Source: an uncultured bacterium
GTDB lineage: Bacteria; Pseudomonadota; Gammaproteobacteria; Burkholderiales; Burkholderiaceae_C
Direction of reading: 5' to 3'
Length of the DNA stretch: 64,000 bases
Assembly: GCA_903928495.1 (NCBI GenBank)
Contig: CAIYQZ010000076.1
Span: 25,610 to 89,609 of the forward strand
The translations under genes were made by a program, and so were the position numbers. Below are positions 1-9,379 of the stretch, one piece after another. Every line of letters begins with the position of its first letter. Within the stretch, counting starts at the first letter, position 1. The notes beneath the pieces were generated by a model. The model worked only from the letters and a program-made list of their open reading frames with translations, was not told where the DNA came from and did not search any database.

Positions 1-708
1 CAGCCCGGCTTGCACCTGCTCAGGCGTTTGCAACGCGGCACCTCGGCCAGGCACCAGTTTTTCAGGCTTGAGCGCGGCAATGTTGTCCAGCGTTTGTGGC
101 CAGTCTTTGAAGTAAGCGTCGCCGGCGTAGGGGGTGGCATCGAATTCCACCAAGTCGCCGCTGAACAGAATTTTTTCCTGCGGCAGCCAGGCCACGGTGT
201 CGCCCTTGGTGTGGCCACGGCCCAGTTGCAAAATTTGCACTTCCAGCTTGCCCAGCCAAATCGTCATCTTGCCGGTGAAGGTGATGGTGGGCCAGGTCAG
301 GCCAGGGGGCACGCTCTCCACGTTCTGGAACAGGCGGGGAAAGCGGCCAATTTCGCTGGCCTTGTCGAACTCGCCACGCTCCACGATCAGGTCGTGGGTG
401 TCCTGGCTGGCAATGATGTGCTCGGGGTTGTAGGCCGTGGCACCCAGCACGCGCACGGCGTGGTAGTGGCTGAGCAGCACGTATTTGATGGGCTTGTCGG
501 TCACCTCGCGGATGCGGCGGATGACGTCCTGTGCCATCACGGGCGTGGCCTGCGTGTCGATCACCATGACCGCGTCGTCGCCAATGATGATGCCGGTGTT
601 CGGGTCGCCCTCGGCCGTGTAGGCGTAGGCGTGGTCCGACAGCTTGTCGAAACTCACCTTTTTCACTTCAAGGTCGGCGGCGGAGGCAAAAGTTTTGGTG
701 CTGCTCAT
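1..708 (-). CDS. MBL-fold metallo-hydrolase (3' end off window)
   Basis: Reverse-strand translation from ATG at 708 reads MSSTKTFASAADLEVKKVSFDKLSDHAYAYTAEGDPNTGIIIGDDAVMVIDTQATPVMAQDV...; MBL-like N-terminal beta-lactamase fold with an SHYHAVR metal-site-like segment. Runs off the left edge. Confidence 0.8.
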   Translation of the reverse strand, partial: MSSTKTFASAADLEVKKVSFDKLSDHAYAYTAEGDPNTGIIIGDDAVMVIDTQATPVMAQDVIRRIREVTDKPIKYVLLSHYHAVRVLGATAYNPEHIIASQDTHDLIVERGEFDKASEIGRFPRLFQNVESVPPGLTWPTITFTGKMTIWLGKLEVQILQLGRGHTKGDTVAWLPQEKILFSGDLVEFDATPYAGDAYFKDWPQTLDNIAALKPEKLVPGRGAALQTPEQVQAGL

Positions 709-859
709 GGGGCCCTTAAATTTGTTTATGACTAATACGTTTGATTAAAGTCATGCGATTGTGCAAATGGTGTTCGTTTTAGTCAAACGAATTTGTTAAG
801 GGTAAACCCTGAAGGCGCACTCAGCACGGCTGCTGGCAGTCTAAAATTGCACCACTTTT

Positions 860-865
860 TGTACA
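860..865. promoter_or_regulatory. TGTACA hexamer upstream of yefM, candidate YefM operator core
   Basis: TGTACA about 16 nt upstream of the yefM ATG; the same hexamer is the described core of E. coli YefM operators. Confidence 0.4.
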
Positions 866-881
866 ACTGAGGCCAGCAATC

Positions 882-1136
882 ATGAACGTGGTGACCTACT
901 CTGAAGCCCGCAGCTCGCTCAAAACCGTAATCGATAACGTGAACAACAATGCCGACGTGACCATCATCAGCCGCCGCAGCGGGGGCGATGCCGTGGTGAT
1001 GTCGCTGGACCACTACCAAAGCCTGATGGAAACCCTGCATCTGGTGTCCACCCCCGCCAACGCACGGGCACTGGCCAGCGCAATTGCACAAGACAAAGCG
1101 GGTGAAGCCGTGCGGCGTGAATTGCTGAAGGCCTGA
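882..1136 (+). CDS. yefM: Type II antitoxin, YefM/Phd family
   Basis: MNVVTYSEARSSLKTVIDNVNNNADVTIISRRSGGDAVVMSLDHYQSLMETLHL is a typical YefM N-terminus; overlaps a toxin operon. Confidence 0.92.
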   Translation: MNVVTYSEARSSLKTVIDNVNNNADVTIISRRSGGDAVVMSLDHYQSLMETLHLVSTPANARALASAIAQDKAGEAVRRELLKA

Positions 1137-1139
1137 CGC

Positions 1140-1406
1140 ATGGGCCGTGACATCCGGTTCGTGCCCGACGCTTGGGATGCCTACGTATGGTGGCAAAGCC
1201 AAGACCGCAAAACCCTCAAACGCATCAACACCTTGATTGAAGCTGCGGCGCGCGAGCCCTTTGCCGGGCTGGGCAAGCCCGAACCTCTGGTGGGCAACCT
1301 GGCGGGCTACTGGTCACGCCGCATCGACGGCGCACACCGCTTGGTCTATCGCGCCACCGATACCGAACTGGTGGTCATTGCCTGCCGGTTTCATTACGAC
1401 GATTGA
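1140..1406 (+). CDS. yoeB: Type II toxin, YoeB/Txe family mRNA endoribonuclease
   Basis: RFVPDAWDAYVWWQSQDRKTLKRINTLI...PFAGLGKPEPLVGNLAGYWSRRIDGAHRLVYRA...CRFHYDD: hallmark YoeB sequence including the C-terminal HY. Confidence 0.93.
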   Translation: MGRDIRFVPDAWDAYVWWQSQDRKTLKRINTLIEAAAREPFAGLGKPEPLVGNLAGYWSRRIDGAHRLVYRATDTELVVIACRFHYDD

Positions 1407-1450
1407 CGACAAAGTTTGCACCCAAAAAAAACCCGGCCAGGGAGGCCTGC

Positions 1451-1714
1451 ATGACCCCACAAACCTTCATCGCCAAATGGGGCGCGCCCGATGGCGCACC
1501 CGGCACCGCCTACCAGCACACCGAAGCCGTGGAAGACGGCGCGCCCACCCCCGAATACTTGCCCGAAAGTTATATGCAAAATGTGCCTATAGCGCTTTAC
1601 CGCATTGGGTTTACAGCTACAACTGTAGCTAACCCAAAGGCCAACGCCATGACCGATGATGAAATCCCAAAGCGTCTGCTGGCGCTCAATCTCGCAGAGG
1701 CCACCCATGTTTGA
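1451..1714 (+). pseudogene. Probable internally deleted class I SAM-dependent DNA methyltransferase (N- and C-terminal tails only)
   Basis: Starts MTPQTFIAKWG (resembles the N-terminus of large Type IIG/Pgl-like DNA methyltransferases) and ends MTDDEIPKRLLALNLAEA (resembles their C-terminus); only 87 aa with no catalytic core. Confidence 0.4.
1573..1621 (-). repeat. Dispersed ~50-bp repeat, copy A
   Basis: Reverse strand GTAGCTGTAAACCCAATGCGGTAAAGCGCTATAGGCACATTTTGCATA matches the shared pattern (see findings). Confidence 0.6.
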
Positions 1715-2498
1715 TTCCGAAGCCTCATCCAACGAGTCCCCGACCCGCACCTCTCGCGGCATCCAGAGCGTGGAAGTGGGCGGCCAGTTGCTGAAGGCCC
1801 TGGCCCGCTCGGGCAGGCGCATGGCACTGAAAGACCTGGCCCGCGATGCCGACATGACCCCGGCCAAAGCCCACCCCTACCTGGTGAGTTTTGGCAAGCT
1901 GGGGCTGATCGAACAAGACCCAGTGAGCGGCCACTATGGCCTGGGGCAACTGGCGGTGCAGTTGGGCCTCATCAGCCTGCAACAGGTGGACCCTGTGCGC
2001 CTCACCATTGCCGAGCTGCCAGCCCTGGCGCAGGCCATGGACTGCACCGTGTCGGCCGCAGTGTGGGGCAGCGCCGGGCCCATCATCGTGCGGGTGGAAG
2101 AAGGCCCACGCGCCGTGAACGTCAGTATGCGCCACGGCATACCCGCGTCGCTGCGGCACACGGGCACGGGCAAGGTGTTTGCCGCCTACCTGCCCGCCGC
2201 CCAGATCAAAGAAGCCCTGGTGGCCCAAGGCGAGCCCGACGCCTGGGGCGACCCGCTGTTTGAAGCCGAGCTGGCCCGCATCCGCGAGCTGGGCCTGAGC
2301 CAGGTGGACCAGGAGCTGATTTCAGGCATCAGCGCCATGGCTGTGCCGGTGTTCGACGGCTTCGGCCGCCTGGCCCTGGCCATTGCAGCCATGGGCCCCA
2401 CCGCACTGCTCAACCTCGACCCGCAAGGTCAGCAGGCACAAACCCTCAAGGCGCTGGGGCAGCGCTTGTCGCTGCGACTGGGGGCGCCGGTGGGGTGA
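1707..2498 (+). CDS. IclR family transcriptional regulator
   Basis: N-terminal HTH (QLLKALARSGRRMALKDLARDADMTPAKAHPYLVSFGKLGLIEQD) and IclR effector domain. Confidence 0.88.
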   Translation: MFDSEASSNESPTRTSRGIQSVEVGGQLLKALARSGRRMALKDLARDADMTPAKAHPYLVSFGKLGLIEQDPVSGHYGLGQLAVQLGLISLQQVDPVRLTIAELPALAQAMDCTVSAAVWGSAGPIIVRVEEGPRAVNVSMRHGIPASLRHTGTGKVFAAYLPAAQIKEALVAQGEPDAWGDPLFEAELARIRELGLSQVDQELISGISAMAVPVFDGFGRLALAIAAMGPTALLNLDPQGQQAQTLKALGQRLSLRLGAPVG

Positions 2499-2599
2499 TG
2501 TCGCCCTTCCGCCACCGCTCCGCCCCCACCTGGTGCGCCTGTACCAACCGGGTCAGCATGTCCCTCAATCAAGCGAGTGCTTGCGAGGTCGATTCACGA

Positions 2600-3589
2600 T
2601 CATGAAGCGCTGGTCGGCGCTTGGTCGCGCGTCTTCCACATTGAGACCAGGACGCCGCCTGCAATCAAGCCGAATGTCACGCTCAGAGAGATCACTGCCG
2701 GGATCTTGCCGATGATGCCCACCAGGAAAATCTTGCTGCCAATGAACACCAGCACCAGTGCCAGGGCGTACTTGAGGTACTTGAACCGGTGAATCATGGC
2801 CGACAGCGCAAAGTACAAAGCGCGCAGTCCCAAGATGGCGAAGATGTTGCTGGTGTAGACGATGAACGGGTCGGTGGTGATGGCAAAAATGGCGGGCACT
2901 GAGTCCACCGCGAATATCAGGTCCACAAATTCCACCAACACCAGCGCCAGGAACAGCGGCGTCGCGAAACGCTCAAGCTTGCCGGTCTTGGGATCGGTCT
3001 CGCGAACCCAGAAGGCGTTGCCGCGCAGGCCTTCGGTCACGCGCATGTGGCGCTTCAGGAACTTCAGCAGTGCGTTGTTGGCGATGTCAGGCACATGGTC
3101 GGCGATGACCCACATCTTGATGCCCGTGAAAACCAGAAACGCGCCGAACACGTACAGCACCCAACTGAACTGGCTCACCAGCGTTGCACCCAGTGCGATC
3201 ATGATGGCGCGCAACACGATCACGCCCAGAATGCCCCAGAACAAAACCCGGTGCTGGTATTGCCGCGGAATGGCAAAGAAGGTGAAGATCAGCGCGATGA
3301 CGAACACGTTGTCCATCGACAGCGACTTCTCGATCATGAACCCGGTGAAGTAGTCCATGCCACTCTGGGCACCCAGGTACCACCAAATCCAAGCGCCGAA
3401 CATCAACGCCACACTGATGTAACCGCCAGACAGGAGCAGGCTTTCCTGCACACCAATCTCATGGTCATCTTTGTGAAGCACGCCAAGGTCGAAGGCGAGC
3501 AGCGCGACCACAATACCGACAAAGGTCAGCCAGATCCAGGCCGGTTTGCCCAGAAATTCAGACGATAGGAAGGGAAGCAAGGTGTCCAT
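2600..3589 (-). CDS. TerC family integral membrane protein
   Basis: Multiple TM helices with SLSMDNVFVIALIF and EFVDLIFAVDSVPAIFA signatures of TerC. Confidence 0.92.
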   Translation of the reverse strand: MDTLLPFLSSEFLGKPAWIWLTFVGIVVALLAFDLGVLHKDDHEIGVQESLLLSGGYISVALMFGAWIWWYLGAQSGMDYFTGFMIEKSLSMDNVFVIALIFTFFAIPRQYQHRVLFWGILGVIVLRAIMIALGATLVSQFSWVLYVFGAFLVFTGIKMWVIADHVPDIANNALLKFLKRHMRVTEGLRGNAFWVRETDPKTGKLERFATPLFLALVLVEFVDLIFAVDSVPAIFAITTDPFIVYTSNIFAILGLRALYFALSAMIHRFKYLKYALALVLVFIGSKIFLVGIIGKIPAVISLSVTFGLIAGGVLVSMWKTRDQAPTSAS

Positions 3590-3656
3590 GTTTGACTTTC
3601 AGATCAAATAGAGAGGGTGCAAGTGCGTCTTGTGTTGAACAGCCAAAAACCCGACC

Positions 3657-4055
3657 CTATGCGGCCACGCAACCCATCTTCCATTGCAGCAAAGCCGCGC
3701 CAACCAGGGTTGCTTCTGCATCGGTCAGGTGCCCATCGGCCTCGGTTGCTGCACTTGCCAGTCGAAGCACTTTGGCCTGGATTTCCGGCTCATCCACCTC
3801 GGACAGCAGGGCTGTCAGGGTTGTGCTGTCCACGGTGCACATGCCTGCACTGGTCTTGTCCTGAACGGCAACAAGGTCTTCACACAGTTGCAGCATGACC
3901 TGCGAAAAAGCGCCCTCTGGCAGACCCAACTCGCGCTCTGCGTCCAGGTGCCGCAGAACACTGATTTCTGACTTGCACACATTGCCGTCGGAAATCAACG
4001 CGAGCGCCACGATGCGGGCTGCGGCTTCGGGGCTGTTGGTGGGGTAAGTTCTCAT
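3657..4055 (-). CDS. TerB-like small protein
   Basis: ALALISDGNVCKSEISVLRHLDAERELGL...AATEADGHLTDAEATLVGAAL: TerB-type alpha-helical acidic repeats; lies upstream of terC in the same direction. Confidence 0.55.
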   Translation of the reverse strand: MRTYPTNSPEAAARIVALALISDGNVCKSEISVLRHLDAERELGLPEGAFSQVMLQLCEDLVAVQDKTSAGMCTVDSTTLTALLSEVDEPEIQAKVLRLASAATEADGHLTDAEATLVGAALLQWKMGCVAA

Positions 4056-4298
4056 CGTGTTTTTCCTTGATTCATTTCAGTTCGTTTGACAGTGGCTGTG
4101 TTCTGCGCATGAGGTCTTTACCAGTCGGCTCCTGCGACGCGACTCACGGCCTTTTGTTGTTCAGAGCCTGAAATGTGCACGACTTAATACTTCTGAATAA
4201 GCTGATGTTTAGTGAAATAAATTCAGTTTTTAAAGATGTTTAAGCATGCAGAACTCCCAGCAGCGAGGGCTGCTGAACGTGTGACACGAGCTTGAATC

Positions 4299-4367
4299 CC
4301 GCAGCTGGTGCGGGCGGTAGCATTGGGGCAGCAACTGTCGCTGCGGTTGGGCGCGCGGGTGGGGTGA
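4299..4367 (+). pseudogene. Relic of the 3' end of an IclR-type gene
   Basis: Translates PQLVRAVALGQQLSLRLGARVG*, nearly identical to the end of the intact IclR protein (LGQRLSLRLGAPVG*); in-frame stop directly upstream. Confidence 0.55.
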
Positions 4368-4421
4368 AGCTTGCGGCTGGGCAGCGCGGCTGTTCAAAGG
4401 TGAAATTGTTCAGGACACATC

Positions 4422-4958
4422 ATGAACTTCAGGATTCTCGGTACCGGTCACAGCCAAGAAGTGACGAATCTGTTCACTTCGGTGTTCTCGTCATCTGAAG
4501 GGAATGACGAAGGACAGGTGATCGGCGCACTGGCCTCGGCATTGGCCGCTCGCACAGACAACCAGGAGGTGATCTGCGTGGGCGCCTGTGCCGACGCCAC
4601 GCTGATTGGAGCCATCTTTTTGACCCGACTGCGCTTCGAAGAGCCCGTCGAAGCCTACTTGCTGTCACCCGTTGCGGTCAGCACCGCGCATCAGGGACAA
4701 GGAACTGGACAGGCCTTGATCAGGTACGGGCTGGATTGCCTGAAGCGTCGCTCGGTAGACCTGGTTGTGACCTATGGCGATCCAACTTATTACGCCAAGA
4801 CGGGGTTTCAGGCACTGTCAGAAGAAATCGTCCAGGCTCCTCAGGCGCTCTCAATGCCAGAAGGTTGGCTCGGTCAGTGCTTGTCTGGAGAAGCCATTCC
4901 CACCCTGAAAAGCCGACCTGTCTGCGTTCGGGAGTTTGACGATCCGGCCTATTGGTGA
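4422..4958 (+). CDS. GNAT family N-acetyltransferase
   Basis: LLSPVAVSTAHQGQGTGQALIRYGLDCLKRR...VTYGDPTYYAKTGF: GNAT acetyl-CoA binding motif. Confidence 0.88.
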   Translation: MNFRILGTGHSQEVTNLFTSVFSSSEGNDEGQVIGALASALAARTDNQEVICVGACADATLIGAIFLTRLRFEEPVEAYLLSPVAVSTAHQGQGTGQALIRYGLDCLKRRSVDLVVTYGDPTYYAKTGFQALSEEIVQAPQALSMPEGWLGQCLSGEAIPTLKSRPVCVREFDDPAYW

Positions 4959-5014
4959 TGCCCGTGTTGGGCCCCCAGCCGTTACTTCGCCAAAAGGTTT
5001 CCCCAAACGCTCAC

Positions 5015-5464
5015 TCATACCTCGTCCGACGCCCCTGGCGCGCCCTCATGGTGCGCCAGCACCAACCGCGTCAGCATGTCCATGAACAGCGGTTTTTCGG
5101 CATCGGTCAGCGGTGCCAGCATGCGCGCCTGAGCAGCCGCCACCTGAGGCTGCATGTCTGCCAGCAAGGCGGCACCGTCTTCGGTGATGCCCAGCAGCTT
5201 CACCCGCCGGTCGGTGGGTGAGGCGCTGCGGCGCAGCAGGCCACGGGCTTCAAGGCGGTCCACCACACCGGCGGTGGTGGACGTGTCCAGCCCCATGAGG
5301 TTCGCCAGGCTTCGCTGGTCCAGGCCAGGCTGCCGCTGCACCGTCAACAGCGCGCCATATTGCACGGGGGTGATGCCAAAGCCCTGTGTTTCCTGCAAGA
5401 AAACGGCCACGGCCATTTGCTGCAGGCGGCGGATGTGATGACCGGGCAATGCGTCGAGTGACAT
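5015..5464 (-). CDS. MarR family transcriptional regulator
   Basis: GITPVQYGALLTVQRQPGLDQRSLANLMGLDTSTTAGVVDRLEARGLLRRSASPTDRRVKLLGIT: MarR winged helix; divergent from the 3-hydroxybenzoate genes. Confidence 0.9.
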   Translation of the reverse strand: MSLDALPGHHIRRLQQMAVAVFLQETQGFGITPVQYGALLTVQRQPGLDQRSLANLMGLDTSTTAGVVDRLEARGLLRRSASPTDRRVKLLGITEDGAALLADMQPQVAAAQARMLAPLTDAEKPLFMDMLTRLVLAHHEGAPGASDEV

Positions 5465-5529
5465 GACGGGGCTGTGGCGGGTAACGGGTTTTCCCCGGGT
5501 GGATGAATTTCCAAATAATACTTATACTA

Positions 5530-5549
5530 ATCGTCAGCATACTGATGAT
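5530..5549. promoter_or_regulatory. Candidate MarR operator
   Basis: Near-perfect palindrome ATCGTCAG-CATA-CTGATGAT in the divergent intergenic region. Confidence 0.5.
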
Positions 5550-5574
5550 ATGCATACACACCAGGAGACTCCGC

Positions 5575-6801
5575 ATGACCTCTTCCCCCTCCACCGCCCC
5601 TGCCGCCCTCCCCGTCATCGTGGCTGGCGGTGGCATTGGCGGCCTCGCCGCAGCACTGGCGCTGGTGCGCCAGGGTTTTGACGTGACCGTGCTGGAGCAA
5701 GCCGCTGAAATCGGCGAAATCGGCGCGGGCATCCAGCTCGGCCCCAACGCCTTCCACGCGTTTGACGCACTCGGCGTGGGCGACAAAACCCGCGCCCGCG
5801 CCGTGTACACCGACCACATGGTCATGCACGACGCGCTGGACGAATACCAAGTGGGCAAGATTCCCACGGGCGAGGCTTTTCGCCAGCGCTTTGGCAACCC
5901 CTATGCGGTGATTCACCGGGTGGACATCCACAAATCGCTGCTGGAAGGGGCTGTGGAAACCGGGCGGGTGAAGTTCGTCACGTCCACCCGCGTGGAACGC
6001 ATCGAACAAACCGACGGCACCGTGACCGCCATCGACCAGCATGGCCACCGCCACACCGGTGTGGCGCTGATCGGGGCCGACGGCGGCAAGTCGGTGGTGC
6101 GCACCCAGTATGTGAACGACCCACCCCGCGTGACTGGCCATGTGGTGTACCGCGCCGTGGTGGAAAAAGAAGACTTCCCTGAAAACCTGCGCGGGAACGC
6201 CGCCAGCATCTGGGTGGGCCCCAACTGCCACCTGGTGCACTACCCCCTGCGCGGTGGAGAGCAATACAACGTGGTGGTCACCTTCCACAGCCGCGAGAAA
6301 GAAGAATGGGGCGTGACCGACGGCAGCAAAGAAGAGGTGCAAAGCTACTTCCAAGGCATTTGCCCCAAGGCCCGCCAGCTGATTGAGCTGCCCAAAAGCT
6401 GGAAGCGCTGGGCCACCGCCGACCGTGAGCCCATTGGCCAGTGGAGCTTTGGCCGCGCCACCCTGCTGGGCGACGCCGCCCACCCCACCACCCAGTACCT
6501 GGCACAAGGCGCGTGCATGGCGCTGGAAGACGCCGTGACGCTGGGCGAAGCGCTGCGCGTCACCCAGACCGCCACCGGGCACGACTGGGACAAGGCGCTT
6601 GACCTGTACCAGCGCAGCCGCGTGGCGCGCACCGCCCGCATCGTGCTCTCGGCCCGCGAAATGGGCCGCCTGTACCACGCCAAAGGCGTGGAGCGCCTGG
6701 TGCGCAACGACCTGTGGCGCGGCCGCAGCCCTGAGCGCTTTTACGACGCGGTGGAATGGCTCTACGGCTGGAACGTGAACAACTGCCTGGCAGCACACTG
6801 A
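5575..6801 (+). CDS. 3-hydroxybenzoate 6-monooxygenase-like FAD hydroxylase
   Basis: GGGIGGLAAALALVRQGFDVTVLEQ FAD motif, GDAAHPTTQYLAQGACMALEDA; directly followed by gentisate pathway genes. Confidence 0.8.
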   Translation: MTSSPSTAPAALPVIVAGGGIGGLAAALALVRQGFDVTVLEQAAEIGEIGAGIQLGPNAFHAFDALGVGDKTRARAVYTDHMVMHDALDEYQVGKIPTGEAFRQRFGNPYAVIHRVDIHKSLLEGAVETGRVKFVTSTRVERIEQTDGTVTAIDQHGHRHTGVALIGADGGKSVVRTQYVNDPPRVTGHVVYRAVVEKEDFPENLRGNAASIWVGPNCHLVHYPLRGGEQYNVVVTFHSREKEEWGVTDGSKEEVQSYFQGICPKARQLIELPKSWKRWATADREPIGQWSFGRATLLGDAAHPTTQYLAQGACMALEDAVTLGEALRVTQTATGHDWDKALDLYQRSRVARTARIVLSAREMGRLYHAKGVERLVRNDLWRGRSPERFYDAVEWLYGWNVNNCLAAH

Positions 6802-6853
6802 AATATCAAGAAAATCAGCCTCTACCGCTTTTCTGTATTGCATCAACAGCTAT
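6802..6853 (-). repeat. Dispersed ~50-bp repeat, copy B
   Basis: Reverse strand ATAGCTGTTGATGCAATACAGAAAAGCGGTAGAGGCTGATTTTCTTGATAT. Confidence 0.65.
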
Positions 6854-6881
6854 ACAAATCAACACACCCACAGGACCCACC

Positions 6882-7934
6882 ATGAACGAACTAGGCCGCC
6901 TGGAAGACCTGCCCCAGAGCTACCGCGACGAGCTGACCGCCTTGAACCTGGTGCCCCTGTGGCCCAGCCTGCGCGGGGTGTTGCCACCGAATGTGCCGAC
7001 CCGCAAAACCGCGCCCACCCACTGGCCCTACGCCAGCCTGAAACCCCTGTTGCTGCAAGCCGGTGAACTCACCCCCATCGAAAAAGCCGAGCGCCGCGTG
7101 CTGGTGCTGGCCAACCCCGGCCACGGCCTGGAAAAAATGCAGGCCAGCGCCGCCATGTACTTGGGCATGCAACTGCTGCTGCCCGGCGAGTGGGCTCCCA
7201 GCCACCGCCACACCCCCAACGCCGTGCGCATGATCGTCGAGGGCGAAGGCGCCTACACCACGGTAGATGGTGAGAAGTGCCCCATGGCGCGCGGTGACCT
7301 CATCCTCACGCCCACCGGCTTGTGGCACGAACACGGCCACGATGGCACCGAGCCCGTGGTGTGGCTGGACGTGCTGGACCTGCCGCTGGTGTATTACATG
7401 GAAGCCAGCTACCACATCAACGGCGCCCGCCAAGACGTGAAGCCCGGACGGGGCGACCGCGCCTGGAGCCGCGCCGGTGTAGTGCCGACACCCATCTTCA
7501 CCCGCAGCCACAAAACCTACCCCCTGCTGCGTTACCCCTGGGTGGACACCCGCGCCGCCCTGGTGGGCCTGGCCGAAGACCAGCCAGACCTGGAATGTGT
7601 GCAGGTCACCTACGTCAACCCCGAAACCGGCGACGATGCAGAAAACATCCTGGGCTTCTACGCGCTGATGCTGCGCCCCGGCCAGACCCTGCGCCTGCCT
7701 GCGCGTTCACCCGCGTGTGTGTTCCACCAGATCGAGGGCAGCACCGACGTGGTGGTGGGCAATACCGGTGAAAGCACGACCCCCTTCACCCTGGTCGAAG
7801 CCGACACCTGCTGCGCCCCCGGCTACACCGCCGCCACTCTGACCAACCGCAGCGCCACCGAGCCCGCCTTTGTGTTCATGGCCGACGAAAGCCCCTTGCA
7901 CCGCAAGCTGGGCGTTTACGAAGTTCGCGGCTGA
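6882..7934 (+). CDS. Gentisate 1,2-dioxygenase
   Basis: Bicupin protein with [30 protein letters not shown] and [31 protein letters not shown]. Confidence 0.92.
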   Translation: MNELGRLEDLPQSYRDELTALNLVPLWPSLRGVLPPNVPTRKTAPTHWPYASLKPLLLQAGELTPIEKAERRVLVLANPGHGLEKMQASAAMYLGMQLLLPGEWAPSHRHTPNAVRMIVEGEGAYTTVDGEKCPMARGDLILTPTGLWHEHGHDGTEPVVWLDVLDLPLVYYMEASYHINGARQDVKPGRGDRAWSRAGVVPTPIFTRSHKTYPLLRYPWVDTRAALVGLAEDQPDLECVQVTYVNPETGDDAENILGFYALMLRPGQTLRLPARSPACVFHQIEGSTDVVVGNTGESTTPFTLVEADTCCAPGYTAATLTNRSATEPAFVFMADESPLHRKLGVYEVRG

Positions 7935-7960
7935 AACCCTCACCACACACCCCCTCACAC

Positions 7961-8674
7961 ATGACCGCATACCTCTTCTCTCCCCCCGCCGTCCAAAGCC
8001 TGCCCGTGCGCGGCCAGACCGAGCGCTTTCCCATCAACCGCATCTTCTGCGTGGGCCGCAACTACCACGCCCATGCGGTGGAAATGGGCCGCCCCGTGGA
8101 CAAGAGCGTGGAGCAAGCCTTTTACTTCACCAAATCGCCACAGACACTGGTGGAAAGCGGCTCAGTAGTCGCCTATCCACCCCGCACCAGCAACTACCAC
8201 TTCGAGATGGAACTGGTGGTGGCCATTCGCAAAGCGGGGTTTCGCGTGAGCGAAGCCAACGCCCACGAACACATCTACGGCTACGCCGCTGGTCTGGACA
8301 TGACCCGGCGCGACCTGCAACTGGTGGCCCGCGACAAAGGCCGCCCTTGGGACACGGGCAAAGACATCGAAGAAGGCTCGGTGTGCGCCGAGATCGTGCC
8401 ACTGCCCGGTGTGGTGATCGAGGGCGGCGCCATTGCTTTGGAAGTGAATGGCACCACCAAACAAAGCTCGGATGTGAACAAGCTGATCTGGAACATCCGC
8501 GAAATCATTGCCGACCTGTCCACCTACTACCACCTGCAACCCGGCGACCTGATTTACACAGGCACGCCCGAAGGAGTGGGCGCGGTGGTGACCGGCGACA
8601 AAATCACCGGCCGGGTGGACCTGGGGGTTGCGGGCGTGACCGAGATCAGCCTGACGATTGGCGCGGCGGAATAA
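7961..8674 (+). CDS. Fumarylpyruvate hydrolase (FAA hydrolase family)
   Basis: [15 protein letters not shown]...MELVVAI...[22 protein letters not shown] family; gentisate pathway context. Confidence 0.88.
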   Translation: MTAYLFSPPAVQSLPVRGQTERFPINRIFCVGRNYHAHAVEMGRPVDKSVEQAFYFTKSPQTLVESGSVVAYPPRTSNYHFEMELVVAIRKAGFRVSEANAHEHIYGYAAGLDMTRRDLQLVARDKGRPWDTGKDIEEGSVCAEIVPLPGVVIEGGAIALEVNGTTKQSSDVNKLIWNIREIIADLSTYYHLQPGDLIYTGTPEGVGAVVTGDKITGRVDLGVAGVTEISLTIGAAE

Positions 8675-8692
8675 GCAGCAACAAGGCACACC

Positions 8693-9355
8693 ATGAAGCT
8701 CTACAACTTCTGGCGCAGCGGCACCTCGCACCGCACGCGCATTGCGCTCAACCTCAAAGGCGTCTCCACTGAGTACCTCGCGGTGCACTTGGGCAAAAAC
8801 GCGCACCTTGGCGACGACTTCAAAGCCGTCAACCCGCAGCAATTGGTGCCGGCCCTGGTGCTGGAAGCCGCTGACAGCCCGGACCAGACCGAACACACCC
8901 TCATCCAGTCCCCCGCCATCATTGAATGGCTGGAGGAAGCGTACCCCACGCCCGCGCTGTTGCCCACAGACCCGTTCGAGCGCGCACAGGTGCGGGCCAT
9001 GGCGGCGGTGGTGGGGTGTGACGTGCACCCCATCAACAACAAGCGCATCCTGGACTATTTGCGCCAACAGTTCGGTGCGGACGAGGTAGCCATCAATGCA
9101 TGGTGCGGCACATGGATCAGTGCGGGGTTTGATGCGCTGGAGGCACTCATCGCACAACCAGCGTCAGAAGTTCGCTATTGCTTTGGAGACACCCCCACAT
9201 TGGCCGATGTGTACCTGATTCCGCAAATCGAGAGTGCGCGGCGCTTCAAGGTGGATCTGAGCCGCTGGCCCAAGCTCATGGCCATTGACGCGCAATGCGC
9301 CACACTGGCAGCCTTTGCTGAGGCTGCGCCTGCTCGGCAGCCCGACGCGGCTTGA
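8693..9355 (+). CDS. Maleylpyruvate/maleylacetoacetate isomerase (GST zeta-like)
   Basis: KLYNFWRSGTSHRTRIALNLKGVSTEYLAVHL...QLVPALVLE...IQSPAIIEWLEEAYP. Confidence 0.88.
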   Translation: MKLYNFWRSGTSHRTRIALNLKGVSTEYLAVHLGKNAHLGDDFKAVNPQQLVPALVLEAADSPDQTEHTLIQSPAIIEWLEEAYPTPALLPTDPFERAQVRAMAAVVGCDVHPINNKRILDYLRQQFGADEVAINAWCGTWISAGFDALEALIAQPASEVRYCFGDTPTLADVYLIPQIESARRFKVDLSRWPKLMAIDAQCATLAAFAEAAPARQPDAA

Positions 9356-9379
9356 ACTGAAAAGCAAAGCCAGCCTGTC

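Noticed and set aside
10-735. 241-aa plus-strand ORF at the left edge
   Set aside because: Complement of the MBL-fold gene, which is missing from the track because it runs off the window.
1237-1632. 131-aa ORF overlapping yoeB
   Set aside because: Out-of-frame shadow of yoeB and the methyltransferase relic.
4056-4298. Possible yybP-ykoY (Mn2+) riboswitch upstream of terB/terC
   Set aside because: Could not recognise the conserved motif in the leader on the relevant strand.
5527-6846. 439-aa minus-strand ORF opposite 3HB 6-monooxygenase
   Set aside because: Complement-frame artefact (H/G/A/V-rich, no domains).
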